Positions 1 to 8,509 of a stretch of 64,000 nucleotides of DNA are shown piece after piece. The translations under genes and the position numbers were made by a program. This stretch comes from Parundibacterium terreum (GTDB taxonomy: Bacteria; Pseudomonadota; Gammaproteobacteria; Burkholderiales; Burkholderiaceae_D): positions 140,506 to 204,505 of the forward strand of contig NZ_BMED01000008.1 of assembly GCF_014636315.1 (NCBI RefSeq). Reading direction: 5' to 3'. The first letter of the stretch is position 1, and every line of letters begins with the position of its first letter. The notes below the pieces were generated by a model that saw only the letters and a list, made by a program, of their open reading frames with translations, was not told the DNA's origin and did no database searches.

Positions 1-2
1 CC

Positions 3-797
3 CGCATCGTGTTTGTGGAAACCATTGCCAATCCGCGCACTCAGGTCGCGGATTTGAAGCGCATAGGCGAGCTGTGCCGCGCGCGCGGCATTTTGTATGT
101 GGTGGACAACACCATGACTTCGCCTTATCTGTTCCGCCCCAAGACTGTAGGGGCAGGGCTGGTAGTGAATGCTTTGACCAAGGCGATTGCAGGCCACGGC
201 AATGTGCTCGGCGGCGCGCTGACAGATACCGGCCTGTACGACTGGAATGCGTATCCGCATATTGTGGAAAACTATAAAAAATTCCCTGTCATCCAGTGGG
301 GCATGGCACAGATACGTGCCAAGGCCTTGCGCGATTTCGGCGGCACGCTGGGGCCGGAGGCCGCGCATCACGTCGCCATCGGTGCAGAAACCATGGCCTT
401 GCGCCAGCAGCGCGAATGCGAGAATGCACAGGCAGTCGCGGAACTGCTGGCAGCAGACGAGCGTGTGGCTGCTGTCCACTATCCGGGTTTGCCGGGACAT
501 CCGCAGCACCATATCGCCAAGGAGTTGTTCCGTTCCTACGGCGCCTTGCTCAGCTTTGAGCTGCGCGAGGATATAGACTGCTTTGACTTCCTGAACCGCA
601 TGAAGCTGGCTATCCCCGCCAGCAATCTGGGTGATACACGCACCCTTGTTATTCCGGTTGCACACACCATTTTCTACGAGATGGGTGCAGAGCGCCGTGC
701 CAGCATGGGCATCGCCGAATCGCTGATACGGGTATCGATAGGCCTGGAAGATACCGAAGACCTGCTGGAAGATTTCCGGCAGGCGTTGGCTGGCTAA
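3..797 (+). CDS. Cys/Met metabolism PLP-dependent enzyme, 3' part
   Basis: This is the C-terminal part (about 265 residues) of a transsulfuration-type PLP enzyme of the cystathionine gamma-synthase / gamma-lyase / O-acyl-homoserine sulfhydrylase family, cut by the window start; full members are about 390-430 residues. The reading frame is open back to base 3, so the GTG at base 9 is only an internal codon. The Schiff-base lysine lies in the stretch NALTKAIAGHGNVLGGAL, and the C-terminal stretch IRVSIGLEDTEDLLEDF is typical of the family. The enzymes use homocysteine, cystathionine or acyl-homoserine substrates in the cytosol. The exact reaction cannot be decided from this fragment. The next gene begins 42 bases downstream on the same strand. 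Confidence 0.85.
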   Translation, partial: RIVFVETIANPRTQVADLKRIGELCRARGILYVVDNTMTSPYLFRPKTVGAGLVVNALTKAIAGHGNVLGGALTDTGLYDWNAYPHIVENYKKFPVIQWGMAQIRAKALRDFGGTLGPEAAHHVAIGAETMALRQQRECENAQAVAELLAADERVAAVHYPGLPGHPQHHIAKELFRSYGALLSFELREDIDCFDFLNRMKLAIPASNLGDTRTLVIPVAHTIFYEMGAERRASMGIAESLIRVSIGLEDTEDLLEDFRQALAG

Positions 798-839
798 ATA
801 ATTAGAGTCAAACTGGGACTACGGTCTGGAAGGACAGGA

Positions 840-3338
840 ATGTTGCGGCTTTCTTTTAGTATGACAATGCGCGACTGGCGCGCAGGCGAATTACGCTTCC
901 TGCTGGTAGCCCTGATGATTGCCGTGGCCTCCCTGTCTTCGGTCGGCTTTTTTGTCGACCGCATGCGCACCGGCCTGAACCGTGACGCTCATCAATTGCT
1001 GGGCGCTGACCTGGTAATCAGCGCAGATCAGCCGGTGAATCCGGCCTGGCGTAGTGAAGCGCAGAAGCGCGGCCTGTCGCTGGCGGAAACGGTGGTATTC
1101 CCCAGCATGGCGATTGCCGGTGTGGGTGACGGGGCCGCGACCAAGCTGGTTTCCATCAAGGCCGTCAGTTCCGGCTATCCCCTGCGCGGCAATTTAAAGC
1201 TGGTCCAGGGCAAGGCGGAAACGACCACGACGGAAACACCTGCCGCCGGCACCGTATGGGTGGACCCCGCGATGCTCCCCGGCCTTAACCTGAAAGTAGG
1301 CGACCAGCTCAAGCTGGGCGACAAGTCTTTTAATGTGGCGCAGATCATTGCCAACGAGCCTGATCGCGGCGCTTCTTTTATGAACTTCATGCCGCGCGTG
1401 ATGATTTCCAAGCAGGATCTGGCAGGCACCAATCTGATACAGGACGGCTCCCGCGTCACTTATCGCTTGCTGGTCGCCGGTCCTGCCAAAACCGCCCAGG
1501 CTTTCCAGAAATGGCTGCAGGATACGATAGAACAGAATGATGTCAAAGGCGTGCGGCTGGAATCGCTGGAAACCGGGCGGCCGGAAATGCGTGCCACGCT
1601 GGACAGGGCAGAGCAATTCCTGTCGCTGGTCAGCCTGCTGTCCGCAATGCTGGCAGCGGTGGCTGTGGCGATGGCGGCACGACGCTTCATGCTGCGCCAC
1701 CTGGACGCGTGCGCCATGCTGCGCTGCCTGGGATTGACGCAAAACCAGGCCACGTCCATGTACCTGGTTGAATTCCTGATGGTAGGTATTGCCGGCAGCC
1801 TGGCCGGCGTGATGCTGGGATTCGCCGGCCATTATGTGTTGCTGGAGTGGCTGGGGAAACTGGTTTCCAATGATTTGCCCGGCGCCAGTTGGTTGCCTGT
1901 ATGGCAGGGCCTTGCTACCGGTTTGCTGTTGCTGATCGGCTTTGCCTTGCCGCCGATACTGCAGTTGCGTAATGTACCGCATAACCGCGTGATACGCCGC
2001 GAGCAGGATGCCCCCAAACCATTGACGCTGGCCAGCTATGGCCTGGGTCTGGCAATGTTTACCGGCCTGTTGTTATGGCAGGCTGGCGATATCAAGCTGG
2101 GCTTGCTGACTGCCGCCGGCTTCCTGCTCGGCTTGCTGGGCTTTGCGCTGATTTCCTGGCTGGCAGTGGCATCGCTGAAACGCTTGCGCGGGCTGATCAA
2201 TCATGCGTCATGGCGCTTTGCCGTGACAGCGCTGCAGCGCCGCCCCGGTGCGACGGTGATCCAGGTCGTGTCACTGGCTTTGGGCCTGATGGCGTTGCTA
2301 TTGCTGACCGTGGTGCGCTCCGACCTGATCGCAGCATGGCAGCAAGCCACGCCGGTAGATGCGCCTAATCAGTTTGTCATCAACATCCAGCCGGACCAGA
2401 AGGAAGAAATTGCGGCCCGGTTGGCGCAGGTAGCCAAACCTGTTTTATACCCGATGATACGCGGCCGCCTGACGCAAGTGAACGACAAGGTGATCACGGC
2501 CGACACCTATCAGGAAGACAGGGCCAAACGGCTGGTGGACAGGGAGTTCAATCTGTCGACGATGACTGAAATGCCGCTCATGAACAAGATCGTCGCGGGC
2601 CAATGGTATAACGATGGCACCACCCAGCAGGCAGAAGCCTCGGTGGAAGAGGGGATTGCTAAGACACTGAATCTGAAACTGGGCGACAAGCTGAGCTTTG
2701 ATGTCGCCGGACAAAGTGTCAGCGCTATGGTGACCAGTCTGCGCAAGCTGGACTGGGGATCAATGCGGGTGAATTTCTTTGTCATCATCAATCCCAAGGC
2801 TATGCAAGACATGCCGCAAACCTGGATCACCGCATTCCGTTTGCCGGAAGGACAGGTAAATTTTGTAAATCAACTGACGCGTGACTATCCGAACCTGACC
2901 ATCGTTGACGTGGGGGCCTTGATCAAGCAATTGCAAAGTGTGATGGACCAGGTGATCACTGCCGTTGAATTCCTGTTTCTGTTCACCTTGGCGTCTGGCG
3001 TGCTGGTGCTGTATGCGGCATTGGCAGGCTCGCAGGATATACGGATGCGGGAAGCAGCGCTGTTGCGCGCACTCGGTGCGACCCGCAAGCAGCTGTCGCA
3101 GGCGCAATGGATAGAATTCTTGCTGGTGGGCGGGCTGGCCGGCGTGCTGGCAGCGACCGGTTCCTCGGCGATAGGCTGGGCGCTGGCGCGCTTCGTATTT
3201 AATTTTGAATGGACTTTCAGCCCGCTGGTATGGGTGGCCGGTCTGGTAGTGGGAGCAGGATGTGCATTGATAGGCGGATGGGTAGGCCTGCGCAATGTAT
3301 TGAACCAGCCGCCACTATTGAGCTTGCGCGAAAGTTAA
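840..3338 (+). CDS. ybbP: FtsX-like ABC transporter permease, YbbP type
   Basis: An 832-residue inner-membrane permease. It has an N-terminal membrane segment (about residues 18-40), a large periplasmic domain, a central bundle of membrane helices (about 258-440) that includes a first FtsX-like domain, a second extracytoplasmic domain, and a C-terminal FtsX domain (about 725-830, with the stretch REAALLRALGATRKQL). Length and layout match YbbP, the permease partner of the ATPase YbbA. The start has a good upstream AGGACAGGA. The ATPase-like partner is not adjacent; a YbbA homologue sits about 17 kb away at 20833-21525. The substrate is not known; family members are often linked to lipoprotein or envelope functions. 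It is followed after 18 bases by a truncated haemoglobin gene, probably in the same operon. Confidence 0.85.
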   Translation: MLRLSFSMTMRDWRAGELRFLLVALMIAVASLSSVGFFVDRMRTGLNRDAHQLLGADLVISADQPVNPAWRSEAQKRGLSLAETVVFPSMAIAGVGDGAATKLVSIKAVSSGYPLRGNLKLVQGKAETTTTETPAAGTVWVDPAMLPGLNLKVGDQLKLGDKSFNVAQIIANEPDRGASFMNFMPRVMISKQDLAGTNLIQDGSRVTYRLLVAGPAKTAQAFQKWLQDTIEQNDVKGVRLESLETGRPEMRATLDRAEQFLSLVSLLSAMLAAVAVAMAARRFMLRHLDACAMLRCLGLTQNQATSMYLVEFLMVGIAGSLAGVMLGFAGHYVLLEWLGKLVSNDLPGASWLPVWQGLATGLLLLIGFALPPILQLRNVPHNRVIRREQDAPKPLTLASYGLGLAMFTGLLLWQAGDIKLGLLTAAGFLLGLLGFALISWLAVASLKRLRGLINHASWRFAVTALQRRPGATVIQVVSLALGLMALLLLTVVRSDLIAAWQQATPVDAPNQFVINIQPDQKEEIAARLAQVAKPVLYPMIRGRLTQVNDKVITADTYQEDRAKRLVDREFNLSTMTEMPLMNKIVAGQWYNDGTTQQAEASVEEGIAKTLNLKLGDKLSFDVAGQSVSAMVTSLRKLDWGSMRVNFFVIINPKAMQDMPQTWITAFRLPEGQVNFVNQLTRDYPNLTIVDVGALIKQLQSVMDQVITAVEFLFLFTLASGVLVLYAALAGSQDIRMREAALLRALGATRKQLSQAQWIEFLLVGGLAGVLAATGSSAIGWALARFVFNFEWTFSPLVWVAGLVVGAGCALIGGWVGLRNVLNQPPLLSLRES

Positions 3339-3356
3339 ACAGTTTTTGGAAATGGC

Positions 3357-3776
3357 ATGACAGTAGAGAACACTGAAGAAAGCTCCGGCGCGACGGAAGC
3401 CACCTTGTTTGACGTAATTGGCGGCGCCGAGAAATTGCGTGAAATGGTAGACCGGTTTTATGACTTGATGGAGCTGGAGCCGGAATTTGCCGGCATCCGT
3501 GCCTTGCATCCACCGACCATGGAAGGCTCGCGCGACAAGCTTTACTGGTTCTTGTCGGGCTGGATGGGCGGCCCCAGCCTGTATATAGAAAAGTTCGGAC
3601 ACCCGCGTTTGCGCGCACGCCACCTGCCCTATGCCATTGCCAGCGGCGAACGCGATCAATGGCTGCGCTGCATGGCCTGGGCCATGCAGGATGTAGGCAT
3701 AGATGCGGGTTTGCAGGAAAGACTGATGCAGTCTTTTTATGAAACCGCAGACTGGATGCGAAACCGGCAAGGCTGA
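3357..3776 (+). CDS. Group II truncated haemoglobin
   Basis: A 139-residue globin of the trHb2 (GlbO/YjbI) class, which binds haem and O2 or NO in the cytosol. The diagnostic stretch GHPRLRARHLPYAI gives the proximal histidine (His89), and ERDQWLRCM supplies the group II tryptophan at position G8 (Trp102). Length is normal for the class; the first 15 residues are a variable extension. It lies 18 bases after the permease gene and 28 bases before rmuC, so co-transcription is likely. Nothing in the sequence shows a direct functional link to either neighbour. Possible roles are oxygen handling or protection from nitrosative or oxidative stress. Subclass assignment is confident, physiological role is not. 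Confidence 0.9.
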   Translation: MTVENTEESSGATEATLFDVIGGAEKLREMVDRFYDLMELEPEFAGIRALHPPTMEGSRDKLYWFLSGWMGGPSLYIEKFGHPRLRARHLPYAIASGERDQWLRCMAWAMQDVGIDAGLQERLMQSFYETADWMRNRQG

Positions 3777-3804
3777 AAATAGCCGCGATAAAAATGAATA
3801 AAAA

Positions 3805-5295
3805 ATGACGATGAACCCTATAGAAATAATCATACTCCTGCTGCTATTGGCCTTGCTGGTAATGGGCTTGCTTATCCTCAAGCGCAGCAAGGGCGGCGAC
3901 ATCAATGCGCAATTGCAAGGCTTGCAGGATGCGCTCAAGCAGGATCAGCAAACGCAGCAGCAGGCACAGGAGAGGTCGGAGCGCTCGTTGCGCGAGCAGG
4001 TGCAGAGCACGGCGCAAGCCACCAGGCAGGAGTTGGGCGGTAATTTCTCCCAACTGCAGCAGAATCTGGCGGCTCAGTTGACCAGCGTTGCAACCTTGCA
4101 GAATAACCAGATTGATGCGTTTTCGCAGCAATTGGTAAAACTCAATGAAACCAATGCACAGCAACTGGAACAAGTCAGGCAGGCATTGATACAGCAGAGC
4201 CAGAGCGCACGCGAAGAACAGGCACTGAGCCTGAAGCGCTTCGGCGACACCATCAACCAGACCCTGGCTGCCTTGACTGAATCCAATGCGCAAAGGATGG
4301 CGGAAGTGCGTGCAACGCTGGAAGAAAAAATCCAGGGACTGCAGGCAGACAATGCCGCCAAGCTGGAAGAGATGCGCAAGACCGTAGATGAAAAACTGCA
4401 TGCCACGCTGGAGCAGCGCCTGGGCGAGTCCTTCAAGCTGGTGTCGGACAGGCTGGAAAAAGTGCATCAGGGCCTCGGCGAGATGCAGCAATTGGCAATC
4501 GGTGTCGGCGATCTGAAACGCGTACTGACCAACGTGAAAACGCGCGGCACCTGGGGCGAAGTGCAACTGGAGATGGTGCTGGAGCAGATGCTGACGCCGG
4601 AACAGTATGCCAAGAATGTGGAAACCATACCCGGCACCGGCGAGCGCGTAGAGTTTGCGATCAAGCTGCCCGGCAAGGAAGACGGCAAGGTGCCTGTATG
4701 GATGCCTATCGATGCCAAGTTCCCTAAAGAACAGTATGAACGCCTGGTTGAAGCCGCAGAGCGTGCCGATGCCGAAGGTGTAGCACTGGCCGGCAAGGAG
4801 CTGGAAAGGGCGATACGCGGAGAAGCCAAGACCATCGCTGAAAAATACATTTCACCGCCGTTGACCACCGATTTCGCCATCCTGTTTTTGCCGACCGAAG
4901 GCCTGTATGCCGAGGTCATGCGCAGGCCGGGCCTGGCGGACGACTTGCAGCGCACCTGCCGCGTCAGCATCGCAGGCCCGTCTACCTTGTCGGCCTTGCT
5001 GAACAGCCTGCAAATGGGCTTCCGCACATTGATACTGGAAAAACGGTCTTCCGAGGTATGGCAAGTACTGGGTGCGGTGAAAACCGAGTTCGGCAAATTC
5101 GGCGACGTACTGGCTGCGACCAAGACGGCGCTGGAGCGCGCCGCCAAGAATATCGACAACGCCGAAGTACGCACCCGGCAAATGACTCGCAAATTGAAAT
5201 CGGTGGAAGCCTTGCCGACAGAGGCGGCGCAAAGCCTGCTGGGCGTGGATGGAGATTTGCTGGCTGATGCCGGGGATCAGGATTTGCTGAGCTGA
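3805..5295 (+). CDS. rmuC: DNA recombination protein RmuC
   Basis: A 496-residue RmuC family protein. An N-terminal membrane anchor (about residues 5-25, nearly all Ile/Leu/Val) is followed by a long Gln/Glu-rich coiled coil (about 35-230), then the conserved RmuC domain (about 240-440) starting at RGTWGEVQLEMVLEQML and containing IDAKFPKEQYERLVEA. RmuC proteins are nuclease-fold proteins that limit inversions and rearrangements at repeats. The first of two close ATGs is used; the ribosome site is weak. It is the last gene of a plus-strand run that begins before the window. No strong terminator is seen in the 120 bases before the convergent gene. Confidence 0.92.
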   Translation: MTMNPIEIIILLLLLALLVMGLLILKRSKGGDINAQLQGLQDALKQDQQTQQQAQERSERSLREQVQSTAQATRQELGGNFSQLQQNLAAQLTSVATLQNNQIDAFSQQLVKLNETNAQQLEQVRQALIQQSQSAREEQALSLKRFGDTINQTLAALTESNAQRMAEVRATLEEKIQGLQADNAAKLEEMRKTVDEKLHATLEQRLGESFKLVSDRLEKVHQGLGEMQQLAIGVGDLKRVLTNVKTRGTWGEVQLEMVLEQMLTPEQYAKNVETIPGTGERVEFAIKLPGKEDGKVPVWMPIDAKFPKEQYERLVEAAERADAEGVALAGKELERAIRGEAKTIAEKYISPPLTTDFAILFLPTEGLYAEVMRRPGLADDLQRTCRVSIAGPSTLSALLNSLQMGFRTLILEKRSSEVWQVLGAVKTEFGKFGDVLAATKTALERAAKNIDNAEVRTRQMTRKLKSVEALPTEAAQSLLGVDGDLLADAGDQDLLS

Positions 5296-5418
5296 GTATC
5301 CGAAAACGGGTCTGCCGCTCCTACTTTCTGGAACAGCTTGATCAACAAAAGAAGATGATTGCGGATCAAACTATTCCAGTAAGCGAGTCTAGAAGAATTA
5401 CTGTTTCTTCAGGCAATC

Positions 5419-6675
5419 CTATTGTATTTGAATGACAGAGTTGATCACGATAGGTGTTACCGGGACATCATTAAATCCACCACTCGATTTAGTGGTGACT
5501 GCCTTGATTTTGTCGACAACATCCATGCCACTCAGAACCTTCCCAAATACTGCATAGCCATCCACACCTGGAAAATTGGCATTCAGGCTGGGGTTATCCA
5601 CTACGTTGATGAAAAACTGCGAAGTCGCGGTATTTGGTTCGCTGGTACGCGCCATCGCCACGGTGCCGCGTTGATTTTTCAAGGAGACGTCTGATTCCAG
5701 TAAGATAGGCGTGAAGGTTGGGATTGGGGCCAATGCGGGAGTATAACCGCCGCCTTGGATGACAAAATTATTGATCACTCGATGAAAAATTGTGCCAGCA
5801 TAAGATTTACTCTCTACATAATTCAGGAAGTTGTCTACGCTGACCGGTGCTTTGACAGGATTTAATTCCATGACGATATTCCCCATCGTTGTGTTGATAG
5901 ATACTTGCGGTGATGGAGGTGTTGGAACAGTGAGCGTACCAATGGACGTCCTGACATTGTCCACAGTGTCTACATATAAAGGTACCGTGCCCGTTCCAGT
6001 GATCTTTGCAGTGAACTTGCGTTGAGTTGACGTGCCGACGCCGATCTCAGTCACGTTTACACATCCGAAACAGGCAACCTTCAATACAGAATCAAGGTTT
6101 TTGCCGGTGAGTGTCAGTGTAGCTGTTTGACGGTATGCCAATTGATCGGTCACAACGCTGATCGTGGGTAAGGGGGGCGCCGGTTTAACCACTATTGAGT
6201 AAGGGACGGGGTAGTTGGAATTGCCGAGCTGTGTCTGGCAATTACTGTCCAGGCATACTTTGATCGTCAGGTTTCCACTATAGGTTTTCGCCCCCTTAGG
6301 TGCTACTAGTCCGCGCAGTTTGACAGCGCCGTTAGGCGTAGTATTGTTGAACGTAGCTGGGGTGATCCCTGTTGCGAACAATGGGTCCGGGATGGTAATG
6401 AATACATAAACTGTTTTTCCAAAGAGCACCGATAAATCACCATCCAGAGTGCCCGACAGAGTCACGTCGGGAATAGTTGCCCCCTCATATACCTGGAGGT
6501 TGATACTTGTTGGACTGACGTCTTTCAAGAAGGGCATACTGGGTGTAACCGGTGTCGTATTCGGATTTGTCGCCCCGCTTGATCCTCCGCCCCCACCGCC
6601 GCACGCGGATAGGAAGAGAGCAATCGACGTGTATAAACATAAATTCAGCAATTTCTTCATTCCAGATTTCATCAT
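5419..6675 (-). CDS. Cyclophilin-type peptidyl-prolyl isomerase lipoprotein (long form)
   Basis: A 418-residue lipoprotein. The signal peptide ends in the lipobox LSAC (Cys25), followed by a Gly/Ser/Thr linker, so the mature protein is probably lipid-anchored in the outer membrane facing the periplasm. The middle contains a beta-rich segment, ending in an Ig/TIG-like stretch (about 170-255, with QLAYRQTATLTLTGKNL). The C-terminal 160 residues are a cyclophilin domain with the core FHRVINNFVIQGGGY, which holds the catalytic Arg, Phe and Gln, and with SQFFINVVDN. It should catalyse cis-trans isomerisation at prolines in exported proteins. It is a paralogue of the gene at 7445-8305 but carries about 130 extra residues after the lipobox. 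Codon 6 (ATG) is an alternative start. Confidence 0.87.
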   Translation of the reverse strand: MMKSGMKKLLNLCLYTSIALFLSACGGGGGGSSGATNPNTTPVTPSMPFLKDVSPTSINLQVYEGATIPDVTLSGTLDGDLSVLFGKTVYVFITIPDPLFATGITPATFNNTTPNGAVKLRGLVAPKGAKTYSGNLTIKVCLDSNCQTQLGNSNYPVPYSIVVKPAPPLPTISVVTDQLAYRQTATLTLTGKNLDSVLKVACFGCVNVTEIGVGTSTQRKFTAKITGTGTVPLYVDTVDNVRTSIGTLTVPTPPSPQVSINTTMGNIVMELNPVKAPVSVDNFLNYVESKSYAGTIFHRVINNFVIQGGGYTPALAPIPTFTPILLESDVSLKNQRGTVAMARTSEPNTATSQFFINVVDNPSLNANFPGVDGYAVFGKVLSGMDVVDKIKAVTTKSSGGFNDVPVTPIVINSVIQIQ

Positions 6676-6889
6676 CAGTAATTATAGTTGTTAAAATTTT
6701 ATAAAAAACAGACAACATTCTCAAAGGAAATTTCTATTCTGTCAAATTTTTTGATTGTGATGAAGCCGGCAGGATAAGCGTCGAGTTTGAGTGATGGAAG
6801 GGAATTGAATTACTTAGCTTGCAATGTGCGGGTAACGCGCTGATATGAAATAAGTTGAGTAAAATTTTAGTATTTGAATTGAGCGTTCG

Positions 6890-6917
6890 AAAAAAAGGCC
6901 GATGATTTCATCGGCCT
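6890..6917 (-). terminator. Intrinsic terminator of the comEA-like gene
   Basis: AGGCCGATG (6896-6904) pairs with CATCGGCCT (6909-6917) around a 4-base loop. On the minus strand the stem is followed by a run of seven U (complement of A 6890-6896). It lies 30 bases past the stop codon of the minus-strand gene at 6947-7294. Confidence 0.85.
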
Positions 6918-6946
6918 CTTTCCATTTTGAAGAAACACTATATCGA

Positions 6947-7294
6947 TTATTTCTTCTTTGTTTTTTGCTTCGCAATAATCATATCCTTGATGCCGTTATA
7001 CACGTCTTCAGGAATGATTTTTTTGTTCAGCAGATCGTCTTTGCCATTATACGGACGGCCCTTGATGATGGCGTCGGAGCGGACATCGCCGATCTTTGGC
7101 AGCGCAGACAATTCCTTCTTGCTGGCGCTGTTGATATCAAGCAGTTCCGTCTTGGCCGGAGCCGATGCCGAGGCTGACGCAGGAGCTGCTGCACTGGCGG
7201 GTGCCGATGCTTTTTTGTCTGCGGCCTGGGCTGCACCTGCAAACATCAAGGAAACGCCTAAAGTCAGCAACATGGATTTCAATAGCCTGTTCAT
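6947..7294 (-). CDS. ComEA-like helix-hairpin-helix DNA-binding protein
   Basis: A 115-residue secreted or periplasmic protein. A signal peptide ending AAQA (cleavage near residue 24) is followed by an Ala/Ser/Pro linker (about 28-50) and a helix-hairpin-helix domain (about 52-112) starting LLDINSASKKELSALPKIGD. ComEA proteins bind incoming double-stranded DNA during natural transformation, but many proteobacterial copies are short like this one and have not been tested. The start has a perfect AAGGAGT seven bases upstream. It is a single-gene unit with its own terminator, set between two cyclophilin lipoprotein genes on the same strand. No other competence genes are in the window. Confidence 0.85.
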   Translation of the reverse strand: MNRLLKSMLLTLGVSLMFAGAAQAADKKASAPASAAAPASASASAPAKTELLDINSASKKELSALPKIGDVRSDAIIKGRPYNGKDDLLNKKIIPEDVYNGIKDMIIAKQKTKKK

Positions 7295-7403
7295 CTTTAC
7301 TCCTTATGGTTTAACGCACCAGGTGCGGCATTTCACAAAAAATCTGAGCTACGGCTAATTGCCTGTTACCGCAGTAAAGCAGGCATGACGATCTGATTGC
7401 TGC

Positions 7404-7434
7404 GCTTGCAGAAGTCGCTGTAACTTCTGCAAGC
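7404..7434. terminator. Strong hairpin after the second cyclophilin gene
   Basis: A 12-bp perfect stem (7404-7415 with 7423-7434) with a 7-base loop lies 11 bases past the stop of the minus-strand gene at 7445. On the minus strand there is no U run after it. On the plus strand CATTTTT follows. It could be a weak terminator or an mRNA 3'-end stabiliser. Confidence 0.45.
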
Positions 7435-7444
7435 ATTTTTATAC

Positions 7445-8305
7445 TTATTGCGAACGAGTCATTCCAGTGATGGTCACAGGTGTTACCGGTACATCCGTCA
7501 TGCCGCCTTGTGTCGAAGTCGGTACGGCCTTGATCAGGTCAACCACGTTCAAGCCGCTGACTACCGCGCCGAATACTGCATAGCCGTCTACACCAGCATT
7601 TGTCGCATCCAGCGATGCATTGTCCACCACGTTGATGAAGAATTGCGAGGTCGCTGTGTTAGGCGCTGTCAAACGGGCCATTGCCACACTGCCGCGCACG
7701 TTTTTCAAGCCATTACCCGATTCCAGCACGATTGCCGATTGCGTCGTCGGTTGTGTCAGCGCTGCGGTATAGCCGCCACCCTGGATCACGAAGTTGCTAA
7801 TGACGCGGTGGAAGATCGTGTTTGGATAGAAATTGCTTTCCACATAGTTGAGGAAATTATCAACGCTGATTGGTGCCTTGCTTGGCTCCAGCTGCATGAC
7901 TACGCTGCCCAGAGTGGTAGTCATCGTGACTTGCGGAGGCAGGGCCGGAACAGGGACAGTCAGGGTGCCGGAATAGATCAGGGAATTGTCGCTGGCATAT
8001 ACCTTCAGCAAGGATGTGCCGACGGTGATCATTTTGCATGAGTATACACGCTGCGTATCGGTGCCTGTGCCGACTTCCGTCATCGTGAAGCAGCCATAGT
8101 TATTGATGGTCAAACCCTTCAGCAGGTTTTGTCCGGTGATGGTCAGAGTCGTCGTATTGCGGTAAACGAGCTGATCCGGAGCTACTTTCAAGATCGAGGC
8201 TACCGGACCTGTAGGGGTGGTTGTGGCGCTATCTTTGCTTCCGCCGCAGCCTGCCAGTAAAACGGTCGCTGTGAGTGCGCTTGCCAGCCAAACTAGTGCT
8301 TTCAA
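7445..8305 (-). CDS. Cyclophilin-type peptidyl-prolyl isomerase lipoprotein (short form)
   Basis: A 286-residue lipoprotein with a C-terminal cyclophilin domain (core FHRVISNFVIQGGGY, then SQFFINVVDN). I place the start at a TTG (8305-8303) because AGGAG stands six bases before it, and this gives a clean lipoprotein signal MKALVWLASALTATVLLAGC. An ATG 33 bases further upstream, at 8338, would put an odd polar extension before the signal peptide. After the lipobox comes a short linker, one Ig/TIG-like segment (QLVYRNTTTLTITGQNL) and the isomerase domain. It is paralogous to the gene at 5419-6675. Likely role: folding of periplasmic or outer-membrane proteins. Confidence 0.87.
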   Translation of the reverse strand: MKALVWLASALTATVLLAGCGGSKDSATTTPTGPVASILKVAPDQLVYRNTTTLTITGQNLLKGLTINNYGCFTMTEVGTGTDTQRVYSCKMITVGTSLLKVYASDNSLIYSGTLTVPVPALPPQVTMTTTLGSVVMQLEPSKAPISVDNFLNYVESNFYPNTIFHRVISNFVIQGGGYTAALTQPTTQSAIVLESGNGLKNVRGSVAMARLTAPNTATSQFFINVVDNASLDATNAGVDGYAVFGAVVSGLNVVDLIKAVPTSTQGGMTDVPVTPVTITGMTRSQ

Positions 8306-8509
8306 TATTTTCTCCTGAATACAAATTGCATTTTGCAATCGAATTGTTGAATGAGGTGCTACAGTATTTGTTTCCTATCGGCTATAAACCGGGATATGTG
8401 CGTAGTATATCGCTACTGAAGGCCTTAGAGTCTGTTGGTAGCTAAATTGAAATGTAAATTTGCATGACAACATTTGTATATTTGCAAATTTATACGGCGA
8501 AGCCGGGGT

